DNA of 64,000 nt from CAWBBA01 sp963741625 (GCA_963741625.1 CAVUIT010000001.1:177516-241515), one strand, 5' to 3'; counted from the stretch's first letter, positions 39,668 through 49,019 are shown. Translations and numbers: made by a program. Notes: generated by a model from the sequence alone, not told the origin.

Positions 39668-40438
39668 TCAGTTAAGGATGCCCAGTTGCACGAGCATCTC
39701 TTTGACTGCCTTGTACGAAGGGGCGTCCGACGAAATCTTCAGCAAAGCCTGTCCTTGAAGATCTAGGTTCACGAGCGTGTCGTCGTAAGGAATCAATCCC
39801 TCCGGAGGATAAGGCAGGGCCTCTATCTCCTTGCGTGTCACTTCCGGCAAATCGTCAGGCGAACCCTGAACCCGGCTCAGTACCAGATGCTTGTTGTGAA
39901 TCCTCCCTCCCAGTTCGTCAATTAGCTCGACAATGCGTCCGATTGTGCGCAAACTCCGAGGAGCCGGATCCGATATAATGAACAGATGGTCAACCTCTTC
40001 CTCTGTCCGCCGTGAGAGATGCTCCATGCCGGCCTCGTTGTCGATGATTACAAACGAGTAATTGGACGTGAGTCGAGAAATAATTTCACGCAAGATGTTG
40101 TTTGCCATGCAGTAGCAGCCTGGTCCTTCCGGGCGGCCCATAGAGAGAAAGTCAATGTCCTTGGTCTCTTCGAGTGATGCCTGGATTTGGTATTCCATAA
40201 ACCGATCACGCGTCATGCCGCCGGGAATATTCTCTCCGATTTTTCTGGTATCTTCGCGAACGCAGCCTACGCTCCTGGGATTTTTGATCCCCAGTACTTC
40301 GTGCAGGTTCGAGTTGGAATCCCCATCTATGGCGAGAAGCGGGTTCTTACCAGCTTCTATCAGGGCTTTGATAATCAGTGCGGTTATCGAAGTCTTGCCG
40401 ACTCCGCCCTTCCCTGCAACTGCGAGCGTTGTTCCCAT
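39668..40438 (-). CDS. CooC/AcsF-like nickel-insertion ATPase (MinD/ParA fold)
   Basis: 256 residues, counted from the second Met. Deviant Walker A GKGGVGKTS at ~8-16. The Cys pair in GPGCYCMANN matches the CxC motif of CooC-type maturation factors for carbon monoxide dehydrogenase. FVIIDNEAGMEHLSRRT is the Walker B/switch region typical of the family. It matures CODH/ACS (inference from family); no CODH gene lies in the window. It follows the MetE-like gene by 18 bp on the same strand, suggesting a link to one-carbon chemistry. Confidence 0.85.
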   Translation of the reverse strand: MGTTLAVAGKGGVGKTSITALIIKALIEAGKNPLLAIDGDSNSNLHEVLGIKNPRSVGCVREDTRKIGENIPGGMTRDRFMEYQIQASLEETKDIDFLSMGRPEGPGCYCMANNILREIISRLTSNYSFVIIDNEAGMEHLSRRTEEEVDHLFIISDPAPRSLRTIGRIVELIDELGGRIHNKHLVLSRVQGSPDDLPEVTRKEIEALPYPPEGLIPYDDTLVNLDLQGQALLKISSDAPSYKAVKEMLVQLGILN

Positions 40439-40456
40439 CATTAATCCTTTCTTCGT

Positions 40457-41539
40457 TCAACAGCCGAATATGTTGTCACCTGATTGCTTCTGAAGTTCCG
40501 TTAAAATCTTGTAGACCTTTTCAGTCTGCTCAACGGTCATGCTCGCGCAGCCGCACGCAGGGGTCACGAGCATCTTTTCCGTCAAGAGGGCCCGGTCTAC
40601 ACCTGATTTCTCAAGCAGCTCGATCCCGCTGCGTATCCTGTTGATCACGTCATTTGCCGTCTCGTCCAAAATCTTTTCCGTGTTGGGTACCGCTCCCCAG
40701 GCCAAGACGCCTCCTCGCGCCAAAAAAGCAGACAATTGCCCACCGTACAGCGACATGGACTCCATGTAGTCTATAGCATCGAAATTTACGATGCGGGTGG
40801 AAGTCTCCATGAGGAGCCCCCAATCGGTATTTCCGCAGCAATGAACACCGGGGATGCCGCCACGTTCCATTACCATTGAGATCACATCATCGAGTGATTC
40901 GATTACGTCACTTTTGGAAACCGAGAGAAAAGCGGAAGAGCCGTATGCGCTCAAGCTCGGTTCATCGAAAAATACGATCACATTGTCCGCAAAGGGCTTG
41001 AACTGTTCCAGCAGCCAGACCGCCTTTAATCCCATCCCCTTAACCGCAATATCGCGAAAAATAGGATGGTAGAAGATTGCCCTTTTGCTTTCATCGGTGA
41101 CCGTCAGAGCGAAACTCAAAGGACCTGTGACCTGGATCTTGATGAAGGGGCGCTTCTTCTCCTCCCGACGCACTCTCTCAAGGAAACAGTGTAATCCCTT
41201 GCCGTATTCCGGCCCTATGGCAAAAGCGTCTGCTGATGCCCCCTCCATGACTTGCAGGTATTCGGTATAAAAGCGCTCGACTTCAGGGCCGGGGTCGCCG
41301 GAAGTGTCGAAGTAATAGGATAGATTGTCCGAATCCAGCCTGAATCGGGGCAAGCCCTCAGTACACTGTATCCACATCTGTTCCCGCAGATCCGCCCGGG
41401 AGAGTTGCGGCACATGTGGGCATATATCAAGGCTGCCCAGGATAAGATCGACTGCCTGGTTTGGATCAATATGAGGCATGCTTCCGACCGCAGTTGCCAC
41501 GAATGAAGGAAGTGACCCGGATTTTCCAGTATTTGCCAT
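40457..41539 (-). CDS. UroD/MetE-like methyltransferase-fold protein
   Basis: 360 residues, a TIM-barrel of the cobalamin-independent methionine synthase / UroD superfamily. The N-terminal FVATAVGSMPHIDPNQAVDL resembles MetE-like proteins of anaerobes, and the Cys/His pair in GVHCCGNTDW and the late TPACGCASM fit the zinc site of MetE-type methyltransferases. Length is half that of MetE, lacking its N-terminal domain. Neighbouring CooC-like gene suggests acetyl-CoA pathway or corrinoid methyl transfer (inference). Confidence 0.8.
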   Translation of the reverse strand: MANTGKSGSLPSFVATAVGSMPHIDPNQAVDLILGSLDICPHVPQLSRADLREQMWIQCTEGLPRFRLDSDNLSYYFDTSGDPGPEVERFYTEYLQVMEGASADAFAIGPEYGKGLHCFLERVRREEKKRPFIKIQVTGPLSFALTVTDESKRAIFYHPIFRDIAVKGMGLKAVWLLEQFKPFADNVIVFFDEPSLSAYGSSAFLSVSKSDVIESLDDVISMVMERGGIPGVHCCGNTDWGLLMETSTRIVNFDAIDYMESMSLYGGQLSAFLARGGVLAWGAVPNTEKILDETANDVINRIRSGIELLEKSGVDRALLTEKMLVTPACGCASMTVEQTEKVYKILTELQKQSGDNIFGC

Positions 41540-41864
41540 GCTTAACTTCCAGGGAATGATTGAACGCAGTGATGTTCAGTAATCAAGCGGATTACATGCG
41601 GGAGCATCTCGCTGAGCATTGACCGCGGTTTCCAGCTTAGTTAATATCAGCACAATGTGTCAAGTGAGCGGATTTTTGTGTCAACCGCTTCATCGGGCAA
41701 TTTCTGACCGGCACGGAGAGCAGGTCCAATCCCGCGGGGCGTGGGATAGAGCCGGTTTACCCTGCCGCGCCGGGTCGATGTTTGAGACCGTTAAGCCGCT
41801 TTCTCGGCGAACGGTTACTATTTTATAAGGTAGAAGTGACCTCCCGTCTGCGCCAGGTAAACTA

Positions 41865-42386
41865 ATGCGAAAACCACAAGCATTTTGGATCCATCCTGCC
41901 AGCTTCACCTGCCGACTCGACAGGCCCGACCAGCTCCTGGAGACCATATGGGCCGAACGACAGGGCTGGGGTTACTTGCGGAGGAGGGACTTGTGGATCA
42001 AAAGAGAATGCTCTCTAGAAGAGCTGGTGGCGGAGGGGTACGTCCTCAGGAAGGCAGCAGGGGAAGAAGACGTCGTGGTGTGCCCTCATTGTGGGATGTA
42101 TATGCACGCCATTCCGGGATCTCTGGTACAGAAGCACATTTCTCATTGCCGCGGAGGTAACGAAAACTGGCAGAAGATAGAGGACGTAATAATTAGCGAA
42201 CAGAGACTGAAGGCATACCTAGCTAAGATTCTCGCTGAGAAGTTGAGAGAGCAGGCCGAGTTGGAAGATGCGGAAAGAAGGGAGCGGTATGACAAGATCA
42301 GGGACGGGATGCTCGCTCGACAGACGGGGAAAGATCGCAAAAAACGCTTAAAGGAAGAAATAAAACAAGACTGGAAGAACCGTTGA
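41865..42386 (+). CDS. Zinc-finger-like protein with coiled-coil tail
   Basis: 173 residues. Residues ~1-70 are compact; then CPHCGMYMHAIPGSLVQKHI ending SHC, a CCHC zinc-binding pattern. The last 80 residues are highly charged and helical (LEDAERRERYDKIRDGMLA, LKEEIKQDWKNR). No family recognised. A hairpin with a T run on the opposite strand lies 34 bp after the stop. Confidence 0.65.
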   Translation: MRKPQAFWIHPASFTCRLDRPDQLLETIWAERQGWGYLRRRDLWIKRECSLEELVAEGYVLRKAAGEEDVVVCPHCGMYMHAIPGSLVQKHISHCRGGNENWQKIEDVIISEQRLKAYLAKILAEKLREQAELEDAERRERYDKIRDGMLARQTGKDRKKRLKEEIKQDWKNR

Positions 42387-42420
42387 GACAAACCTAGCGT
42401 GGAAGGGCTTATAAAAAAAA

Positions 42421-42439
42421 GGGGACGTCGAACGTCCCC
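42421..42439 (-). terminator. Intrinsic terminator
   Basis: Perfect 8-bp arms GGGGACGT / ACGTCCCC with a CGA loop. Reading the minus strand, eight T follow the stem directly (the A run 42413-42420). It can end a transcript from the minus-strand Cys/Pro-rich gene; in the plus direction it lies just after the zinc-finger gene. Confidence 0.6.
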
Positions 42440-42890
42440 GTGGATAAGGAGGAATTGGGGTTTTAACAAATAGAGGGGATCCCACTTCACCCCCTCGGCT
42501 TTAATCAGGGGTTTTTCTCACCAACCTCGGAAAGAAGCCCCTGATCCGTTGAACTTCTATCAATCCTATCTGGCTGCTCCCGTATGATACCGTTGGAGCC
42601 ACAGTTGTAGACTTTCAGGATTCGTGCCCAAAGTTCCGCTCATACCGTAAACAGGTAAACCGTGTTAGGATGCCGGATTCAGGCCGCAGGCTCGTCTATA
42701 TTCCTAACCATTAATCGCTATTCATATTTGTGAACGGCCTCTCACCGACGGCCGCTTTTCACATGGTCCCTCAGAGCATCCCGAACTCGACATCGACCGT
42801 AATCCACTCTACAGATGCTGAATGGCGTTGCTAATCTAAAACTGGCTGTTGTAGGCCCCGGTCTACTGAGCCCAGGGCGCAGCGGGCCTA
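42440..42890. other. Intergenic gap, nothing recognised
   Basis: About 450 bp between the terminator and the Cys/Pro-rich gene. No protein-like frame, promoter consensus or tRNA was found. Confidence 0.45.
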
Positions 42891-43334
42891 TTATCGATAA
42901 TAACCGCCGGCATTTTGCGCACATGCGGGTCCGCAGGACGCCACGGGCTTGCACTTGGTTATGGGCGGAGGACAGGGAGCGGGCGCACACATCATGGGCG
43001 GAGGACCGCACATCGGAGGCGGGCATGGCGGAGGAGCGCAGCTCTTGGCCGGCATCCTTGGAGGAGCCAGAATACCTCCCATGATCGCGGCGGGGATTCC
43101 GATAACAGCGCCGCAAATACCCGTGCATGCGCTCAAGATCCCTCCGCATAAAGCGAAAGGAGACGGGGGTCCACAGGTGGGCGGCGCGCAGGGTGGTGGA
43201 CCACAGGGCGCAGGCGCTGGAGCGCAGTAGGCCTGCGGGTAACCTCCAGGACCACTTGCTTCACACAGTGAGATCGTTGCCGTACACAGGAACAGCCCCA
43301 GACAAAACAATATTGTAGCCACTCTTGTCACCAT
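42891..43334 (-). CDS. Cys/Pro-rich secreted protein
   Basis: 147 residues, signal peptide MVTRVATILFCLGLFLCTAT, cleavage near SLCEA. Mature part is dominated by Cys-Pro-Pro units (CGPPPCAPPTCGPP, CAPPPCPPPMCGPP) with a central hydrophobic segment (LSACTGICGAVIGIPAAIMG). It has about 20 Cys. Good RBS (GGAGG) before the ATG. Probably an envelope or metal-binding low-complexity protein; no family recognised. Confidence 0.65.
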   Translation of the reverse strand: MVTRVATILFCLGLFLCTATISLCEASGPGGYPQAYCAPAPAPCGPPPCAPPTCGPPSPFALCGGILSACTGICGAVIGIPAAIMGGILAPPRMPAKSCAPPPCPPPMCGPPPMMCAPAPCPPPITKCKPVASCGPACAQNAGGYYR

Positions 43335-43676
43335 ACCTCATCCTCCTTCGGTAGATCCTTAAAACTATACTTGAGGGCGTAGACTCAAGCTAAGGATACT
43401 GAATTTAGCCCGTTGTTGGGCTTCGTTGAAAAGGCTCTTTAACATCGGTCGTACACCCTGTCAAGCAAAAATAATAGATTGCGAATGTTAGCATAAAATC
43501 TTTCACACACGCTGATGTGAACTGGTTATCTACGTAATAATATGATATATTAAGTCATGAGCTTTAGAGTGGCTCCCCGGCCTCCTACCCCTCCTTTTGC
43601 TCAAAGGACGGTGACGGAGTTTGGGGGTTGTGATAAACCAGGGACGCGGCAAGAATCGCAGGAGACTCCATAGAAT
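43335..43676. other. Intergenic gap between divergent genes
   Basis: About 340 bp, AT-rich from 43440 to 43560. No consensus promoter with good spacing was found, although promoters for both flanking genes should lie here. Confidence 0.4.
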
Positions 43677-44957
43677 ATGAAAAAGCTATTGTTTTGTTTG
43701 GTTTTATTTGTGTTGTTCGCGCCGCTGGAGGCGTTCTCCCAGCAAGACGCGGTGGATCTCTATAACCAAGGGGTGGAAGCCCTGAAACAGGGCCACTTGG
43801 ATGATGCGATCGCTCTGTTTACTCGTTCGCTACAGTTGGACCCACAGGACCATCTCGCGTACAACAACAGGGGAATTGCATACAAGCGCAAAGGATTGTT
43901 CGACAAAGCTATCGAGGACTACAACCGCGCTCTGGAAATTAAGCCTGATTACACATTTGCGCTAACGAACCGGGGCAATGCGCGTCACCGGAAAGGAGAC
44001 CTGGACGGAGCTTTGTCAGACCTGACGGCTGCTCTAAAACAGGGAAAGAAGGACAGCATCCTTCACACCACGCTAGGGCTGGTCCGCAAAGACAAAGGAG
44101 AACTGGACCAGGCGATCAAAGACCTGCGGCAAGGTATCTCATTGAACAAAAAGAATGTAAGAGCGTACCAGGGACTCGGAGAAATCTATGAACAGCAGAA
44201 GGACTACGACAGGGCTCTGGACTCCTACCTTAAGGCTGTTGATTTGGCAGGAGGTCGCGGAAAGCTTCCGGACATCGAGCAGCGAATAGCGAATTTGCGC
44301 AAGGTTTATGCCGCGGATTTGCACATGCAAGGTCTGCAGGACTACCGGGAAGGGAAGGAAAAACAGGCCCTTCAGCTCTGGACCCAGGCATTGAAATTCG
44401 ACCCTGACTTCGTTCCTGCTCTTCGGGATCGCGGTCTCACATATCACAAGAGCGGGAAGCACCAGAAGGCTGTCGAGGATTTCGATGCCGCGCTCGAAAA
44501 GGACCCGTCAAATGCTGAAATCTATCGAGTAAGGGCTGATGCGAACTACAAAATGAAAGAGGCCGACAAAGCGCTGGCCGACTACAACAAGGCACTGGAA
44601 TTGAACCCCAAGGATGCTGTCGCGTACAACAACCGTGGGTTGGTTTATCATGAACGGGGGGAACTGGACAAAGCGTTGGCAGACTATTCGATGGCCATCA
44701 CGCTCGATCCTACGAACCCTACCTTCTATGAGAACCGTGCTTTGATCCTGGCTGCCAAGGGGCTCAGCCCAAAAGCAGCCGAAGATTACCAGAATGCCCT
44801 GAAGCTGACGACGGATGAGGCACACCGGTCGGCCCTATTGGAGAAACTCTCCGGAATCACAAGCAAGAACAGCGAAACAGCGACCGGTGCTTCTGCTGGT
44901 CTTCCAGAGCCTTTGGGTACGGTCAACCCCGCCCCTGGAAATCCTGAAAGACGGTGA
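43677..44957 (+). CDS. Secreted TPR protein
   Basis: 426 residues. Signal peptide MKKLLFCLVLFVLFAPLEA, then about ten TPR units (e.g. AYNNRGIAYKRKGLFDKAIE, FALTNRGNARHRKGDLDGAL, AYNNRGLVYHERGELDKALA). A linker near 205-220 splits the array in two. The last 35 residues are Ser/Pro/Gly-rich. It likely forms a protein-binding scaffold in the periplasm. No neighbour gives a clear partner. Confidence 0.8.
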   Translation: MKKLLFCLVLFVLFAPLEAFSQQDAVDLYNQGVEALKQGHLDDAIALFTRSLQLDPQDHLAYNNRGIAYKRKGLFDKAIEDYNRALEIKPDYTFALTNRGNARHRKGDLDGALSDLTAALKQGKKDSILHTTLGLVRKDKGELDQAIKDLRQGISLNKKNVRAYQGLGEIYEQQKDYDRALDSYLKAVDLAGGRGKLPDIEQRIANLRKVYAADLHMQGLQDYREGKEKQALQLWTQALKFDPDFVPALRDRGLTYHKSGKHQKAVEDFDAALEKDPSNAEIYRVRADANYKMKEADKALADYNKALELNPKDAVAYNNRGLVYHERGELDKALADYSMAITLDPTNPTFYENRALILAAKGLSPKAAEDYQNALKLTTDEAHRSALLEKLSGITSKNSETATGASAGLPEPLGTVNPAPGNPERR

Positions 44958-45020
44958 TGGGAGGCTGTACTGATTCCCAATTTAACGTCCGTCAGGGAAT
45001 TTGAGATGGAGAATCCGGAT

Positions 45021-45080
45021 TTGTACGGGCGCCGCTCGCTGCGCCCTCATTTCAGGCGGTTCGAGAACCGCGCCGTACAA
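45021..45080. repeat. 60-bp palindromic element, related to 17342-17423
   Basis: Ends TTGTACGG / CCGTACAA are inverted. The centre GGGCGCCGCTCGCTGCGCC followed by CATTTCAGGCGGTTCGAGAA is similar to the left arm and spacer at 17346-17385. It lies between the TPR gene and rph. Confidence 0.65.
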
Positions 45081-45113
45081 GACCCGCATCATTTCCTACC
45101 CGAATTCTGGTTT

Positions 45114-45142
45114 TGAGACAGTTTCAGATGCCTGTCCCACCA
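45114..45142. repeat. Dispersed repeat, copy 2
   Basis: TGAGACAGTTTCAGATGCCT then GTCCCACC. Inverse of 29696-29725 with one mismatch. Confidence 0.55.
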
Positions 45143-45228
45143 ATCTTTCCGGTCCCCAGCAAATCATCCTCAATATCGAACATCACTTCTGGGAATTTGA
45201 ATGAACTGCCGTCCCTCCAGATTCAAAC

Positions 45229-45960
45229 CTACTCTGCGACCTCTTTGACGGTTTCCATCTGAATTTGTTGGATAGTCTTAATGCCCTTTTGCGCGAGACG
45301 GACCATGGAGTTCATGCGGGCAAGGGAAAAGGGGCTCCCTTCCGCAGTGGCTTGAACCTCTACCAAGCGTCCCTGGCCGGTCATAACCACGTTCATGTCA
45401 ACATCAGCAATGGAATCCTCATCGTAATCCAGGTCCAGCAACAATTCGTTACCCACCACGCCCACGCTTACCGCGGCTACGGAATCCAACAGCGGGTTCG
45501 ATAATAGTTTACCGGTCGCCACAAGAGTTGCGCACGCCCAATACAGGGCCACCCATGCTGCGCTGATGGAGGCTACACGCGTACCCCCGTCGGCTTGGAG
45601 CACATCACAATCTACGGTGATCGTCCGTTCCCCCAGTGCCGGCAAGTCGGTGACACAACGCAAAGATCTCCCGATCAACCGCTGGATCTCCATGGTTCGG
45701 CCGCCTATCCTAGCGCCACGTTCGCGGGACGACCGAGTATGGGTGGCACGGGGGAGCATACCGTATTCGGCTGTGACCCACCCCCTCCCCTCATTTTTCA
45801 AGAACCCCGGCACTTTGTCTTCGACACTGGCGGCACAAACCACACGTGTTCGACCCGTCTCTATCAGTGCCGACCCTTCCGCGTAGTCCAGCACTCCACT
45901 GGTTATTCTCCAGTCCCTGAGTTGCTCCGGACCCCGATCTTCACTCCGATTATGTTTCAT
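45229..45960 (-). CDS. rph: Ribonuclease PH
   Basis: 243 residues, phosphorolytic 3'-5' exoribonuclease for tRNA 3' maturation. Family blocks: TRVVCAASVEDKVPGFLKN, GWVTAEYGMLPRATHTR, RTMEIQRLIGRSLRCVTDL, TITVDCDVLQADGGTRVASI, DLDYDEDSIADVDMNVVMT. The start is at the ATG 45960 (MKHNRSEDRG) rather than the longer frame, matching the family. GAAGG precedes it. Confidence 0.95.
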   Translation of the reverse strand: MKHNRSEDRGPEQLRDWRITSGVLDYAEGSALIETGRTRVVCAASVEDKVPGFLKNEGRGWVTAEYGMLPRATHTRSSRERGARIGGRTMEIQRLIGRSLRCVTDLPALGERTITVDCDVLQADGGTRVASISAAWVALYWACATLVATGKLLSNPLLDSVAAVSVGVVGNELLLDLDYDEDSIADVDMNVVMTGQGRLVEVQATAEGSPFSLARMNSMVRLAQKGIKTIQQIQMETVKEVAE

Positions 45961-46132
45961 GCTTGCCTTCGCGAAAAAGATGTTGCGGCAGCTTAACACC
46001 CCGCTATGGCATGGTGTCAACCAGACATTTTGACATGGACGCCGTACAAGGAGTTCCGGGACCTTCGGCAAGGTTGTTCAGGCGGCAGAGGGAATCTTAC
46101 TTTAAGTTTTTATTGGAACACTTTGATTTTTA

Positions 46133-46161
46133 TTGACAAATAAATTAATTAGTAATACAAG
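46133..46161 (+). promoter_or_regulatory. Possible promoter of the UroD-like operon
   Basis: TTGACA (46133-46138), 17-bp spacer, TACAAG (46156-46161), in an AT-rich stretch 35 bp before the ATG at 46196. The -10 is weak. Confidence 0.35.
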
Positions 46162-46195
46162 GGGGCCGTCCGACATCCGTTCTTACGGAAGACTA

Positions 46196-47305
46196 ATGCC
46201 CCCTGTGAAGTCCATTATAAAAATCCTGAGCGATCGGAACGAACCTGCAACGCTGTCTCCGATTGGGGACCTTGCGCGTCCCAATTCCTTGCTCTTTAAC
46301 GATGCCCGGGCCTACGAGCACCTTTTTTCCGGCCACGTCATGAACCGCTCACCAAGAACGGTAAGACGTAAGGGACTATTCTATGGTTTTCTCCGTCGCT
46401 CTTCCCTGCTAAAGATGGAAATGGATGTCGCGCAAGGATTCGACGTCTCTATAGTGCTTTACCCCTTAGACATGGATTTGCCGGCATGGGGCATTGCCGT
46501 TGACAGAGTCGGAAGGGTCTTTGAGGTGACGTTCCAACGCGAAGGACTGGTAGAATTCTCGTACCAGGGGGGGGGCTGCCGGAACAAACAGGAATGGGAA
46601 TCTCTGGTGGGGTCACAGGCTCTTCACGAAGAGGACAATGTTCGTCAGTTTTACAACCGAGTGAAGAAGCTTGCTCGCGACCGCGTTCTCGTTGCCGGGA
46701 CAGTGGGTTTTGGTCTTTGGGATGCAATCTGGATGAGCTTCGATTTTGAGAGCGCCTGTCGAATGTTAACGACCGATCCCGATTTTGTTTACACGGTTCT
46801 TGAGTATTGGAAAAGATTTCATCTGAGCGCCGCGCAAGCCATGTTGGACGCTGGAATCAAGATGATATTTTTTCGCGAGCACGCGGGAGGATTTCCCGAG
46901 GGTCGCGAAATTGCCTCCGCCATCGATCCTTTTGTCCGGGAACACCTCAGTGAATTGTCCAGAGGGATTCGATCCCGCGGGGGCTGCATTATTCTAGATT
47001 GCGACGCGGATGATATGATCGAAACGGATTTCCCGGTAAAGTGGGGATTCGACGGCATTGGCCCTATGTTGTTCAGGGACGGAGACGACATGATTGGGGC
47101 GCGCGCAACTTTGGATGAACAACTTATTCTTGTAGGATCAATGAGTTTTCCTCATTTCCGGGAACCTCTCTTTAAGAAAAGGAATCTGACAAAGAAGATT
47201 GTTATGGCCGGCAAGTCCTGCACCCGAGAGCGGCATTTTGCAGGAACCGACCGCGAACCCAAGGAACCTTGCTTTCCATCAACAGGTTTCGAACTTGCTT
47301 CCTGA
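46196..47305 (+). CDS. Uroporphyrinogen decarboxylase-like (UroD/MtaA family) protein
   Basis: 369 residues, TIM-barrel of UroD-like corrinoid methyltransferase family. Diagnostic stretches are weak: LAAGTVGFGLWDAIWMSF-like substrate loop, YTVLEYWKRFHLSAAQAMLD, MIFFREHAGGFPEG. It lacks the His/Cys zinc site seen in MtaA. True UroD for haem is unlikely. The C terminus after position 47150 reads poorly and may be affected by a frame change. Start at ATG 46196 with GGAAG. First gene of an operon with cvpA and a LysM protein. Confidence 0.6.
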   Translation: MPPVKSIIKILSDRNEPATLSPIGDLARPNSLLFNDARAYEHLFSGHVMNRSPRTVRRKGLFYGFLRRSSLLKMEMDVAQGFDVSIVLYPLDMDLPAWGIAVDRVGRVFEVTFQREGLVEFSYQGGGCRNKQEWESLVGSQALHEEDNVRQFYNRVKKLARDRVLVAGTVGFGLWDAIWMSFDFESACRMLTTDPDFVYTVLEYWKRFHLSAAQAMLDAGIKMIFFREHAGGFPEGREIASAIDPFVREHLSELSRGIRSRGGCIILDCDADDMIETDFPVKWGFDGIGPMLFRDGDDMIGARATLDEQLILVGSMSFPHFREPLFKKRNLTKKIVMAGKSCTRERHFAGTDREPKEPCFPSTGFELAS

Positions 47306-47322
47306 ATCAAGGGGAAGAATCC

Positions 47323-47937
47323 ATGAACCCGATTGACGCATACAACGCAATTGATCTGTTTGTCATGGGTACTCTCCTGGTCACCCTGATCCTGGGAATA
47401 TGGAAAGGATTTATTCGATCTCTTACCGCGCTGGCCAGTCTGGTGGCGGGGGTATCCCTTGCGATTAAGTATTATCCCACGGCGCAGGCTTACCTGAGCA
47501 AGATATCGTCCCTGGATCCACAAATTTCAATGGTCCTGGCGATGATCGTTATCTTTATTGCCGTCCAGGTCGTGTTTGTCGTCATCCGGCGGATACTGGA
47601 GGCGCTGCTCGATCTGACTCGGTTGACCTGGTTGGACCGCATTTTCGGCGCGGTCATGGGAATCATTGCCGGGCTACTCGTGGTGGCTGCGGCGGTACAG
47701 GTGATGCTGATAGGGATTCCCGAGTGGCCCCTGGTCAAATCCTCTAAGCTCGTCAAACCAGTGGACCAGCTCACAGGGAAAGCCGTTACCTATGCTCCTC
47801 AGCAGGTTAGAGATCAATGGCACTCATTAATGACAAAGTGGAAGGGGACGCAGGAGCTTGCTCCGCCAACACCGCAGCGGCAGGCGGCTCCTTCGCCGAA
47901 GAAGGCGCCCGCTGCTCCCCCGGGACTTGTCAAGTGA
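47323..47937 (+). CDS. cvpA: CvpA family membrane protein
   Basis: 204 residues. Four membrane segments (LFVMGTLLVTLILGIWKGF, LTALASLVAGVSLAIKYY, ISMVLAMIVIFIAVQVVFVV, IFGAVMGIIAGLLVVAAAVQ) and RLTWLDRIFGAVMG, the CvpA signature. A Pro-rich tail follows. CvpA relatives affect envelope stability and were first linked with colicin V export. AAGGGGA precedes the ATG. 17 bp after the UroD-like gene. Confidence 0.82.
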   Translation: MNPIDAYNAIDLFVMGTLLVTLILGIWKGFIRSLTALASLVAGVSLAIKYYPTAQAYLSKISSLDPQISMVLAMIVIFIAVQVVFVVIRRILEALLDLTRLTWLDRIFGAVMGIIAGLLVVAAAVQVMLIGIPEWPLVKSSKLVKPVDQLTGKAVTYAPQQVRDQWHSLMTKWKGTQELAPPTPQRQAAPSPKKAPAAPPGLVK

Positions 47938-47974
47938 GATTGGACGGCCGCAACGGCCGAGCCAGGAGGACTTT

Positions 47975-48892
47975 ATGAAGCGACCCCTCATTTCGTTGTT
48001 CATCATCCTGGGGCTGATCTCGGGATGCGCCTATTTTCAAAAGAAAGACGAGCCTCCTCCTCTTCCCCCGATAGAAGAAACTAAGCCACCCCTCAGTATG
48101 AAAGGGGAATATTTCAAGGCTTATCCCTGGGCTGCTCTGGCCAAGCCTCGAAAGGACGGGAACGACCCGGACACCACCACCTATACCATTAAGGAAGGGG
48201 ATACTCTCGACAGCGTCGCAGAGAAAAGGATGGGCGATGCGGGTCTCGCCTCGGGTCTGGCCTCGTACAATGAAATTTCTCCCTCCTCAAAGGTTCCTGC
48301 CGGAGACAAAATCGTCATTCCAAGCCCTATAATCGGTATGAGCAGCCAGATAATGGTCAAGAGCAAGGGTGAGAAAGAATTCGGCGCCCCACAAAGCTTT
48401 GATACCAAGTTCAAGAAGGGGGATGAATATAAGTTCAGGTTCGAGCCCAACGTAGACGGCTACTGCTACATCTTCCGGGAAGGACCCAAAGGGGTCGAAC
48501 TATTGTACCCCGCGCAGCTCAAGGTGCAGCCCAAGGCTCAGTCCAAGGCGCAGCTCAAGAAGGGTAAGAAGGCCAAGACTCCTGCTCCGGAGCCTCTGAT
48601 GCGCGATACGGGCAAAGTCAAGGCCCATCAGCCTATCGAGATCCCTGTCGCCAAGAAAGGCTTCGTGTACGATGCCAAGGACCAAGGAGACAGGGTTTTC
48701 GTCTTCCTGTCTCTCAGGGAGATACCGGACCTCGAGAACCTCAAGGAAAAGCCTAAGCTCAAGGTCGATGACGTCGAGACCGTGATGCACCGAGTGAAGG
48801 AGGGCGAGGTTTATTCGGAAGGGCCGTATCGCCTTCTTAGGATAAACGACGTTGCTGAGATACTGGGCTTTGCATTGAACCTAAATGGTTAG
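47975..48892 (+). CDS. Lipoprotein with LysM and DUF4384 domains
   Basis: 305 residues. Lipobox LISGC at ~16-20, LysM at ~70-118 (TYTIKEGDTLDSVAEKRMGD) and a DUF4384-like domain (KFKKGDEYKFRFEPNVDGYC, then REGPKGVELLYPAQ). Lys/Pro/Ala-rich repeats around 185-210. LysM binds peptidoglycan. GGAGGA precedes the ATG; the gene is 37 bp after cvpA. Confidence 0.82.
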   Translation: MKRPLISLFIILGLISGCAYFQKKDEPPPLPPIEETKPPLSMKGEYFKAYPWAALAKPRKDGNDPDTTTYTIKEGDTLDSVAEKRMGDAGLASGLASYNEISPSSKVPAGDKIVIPSPIIGMSSQIMVKSKGEKEFGAPQSFDTKFKKGDEYKFRFEPNVDGYCYIFREGPKGVELLYPAQLKVQPKAQSKAQLKKGKKAKTPAPEPLMRDTGKVKAHQPIEIPVAKKGFVYDAKDQGDRVFVFLSLREIPDLENLKEKPKLKVDDVETVMHRVKEGEVYSEGPYRLLRINDVAEILGFALNLNG

Positions 48893-48902
48893 AAGGAAAA
48901 CA

Positions 48903-48932
48903 TTGACACCGGTCCAAACTCGGTTTTATAAT
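48903..48932 (+). promoter_or_regulatory. Consensus sigma-70 promoter of tRNA-Ala
   Basis: TTGACA (48903-48908), 18-bp spacer, TATAAT (48927-48932); both hexamers are perfect. The tRNA begins 12 bp downstream. Confidence 0.8.
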
Positions 48933-48943
48933 TAAAAGTTCCT

Positions 48944-49019
<76 letters not shown>

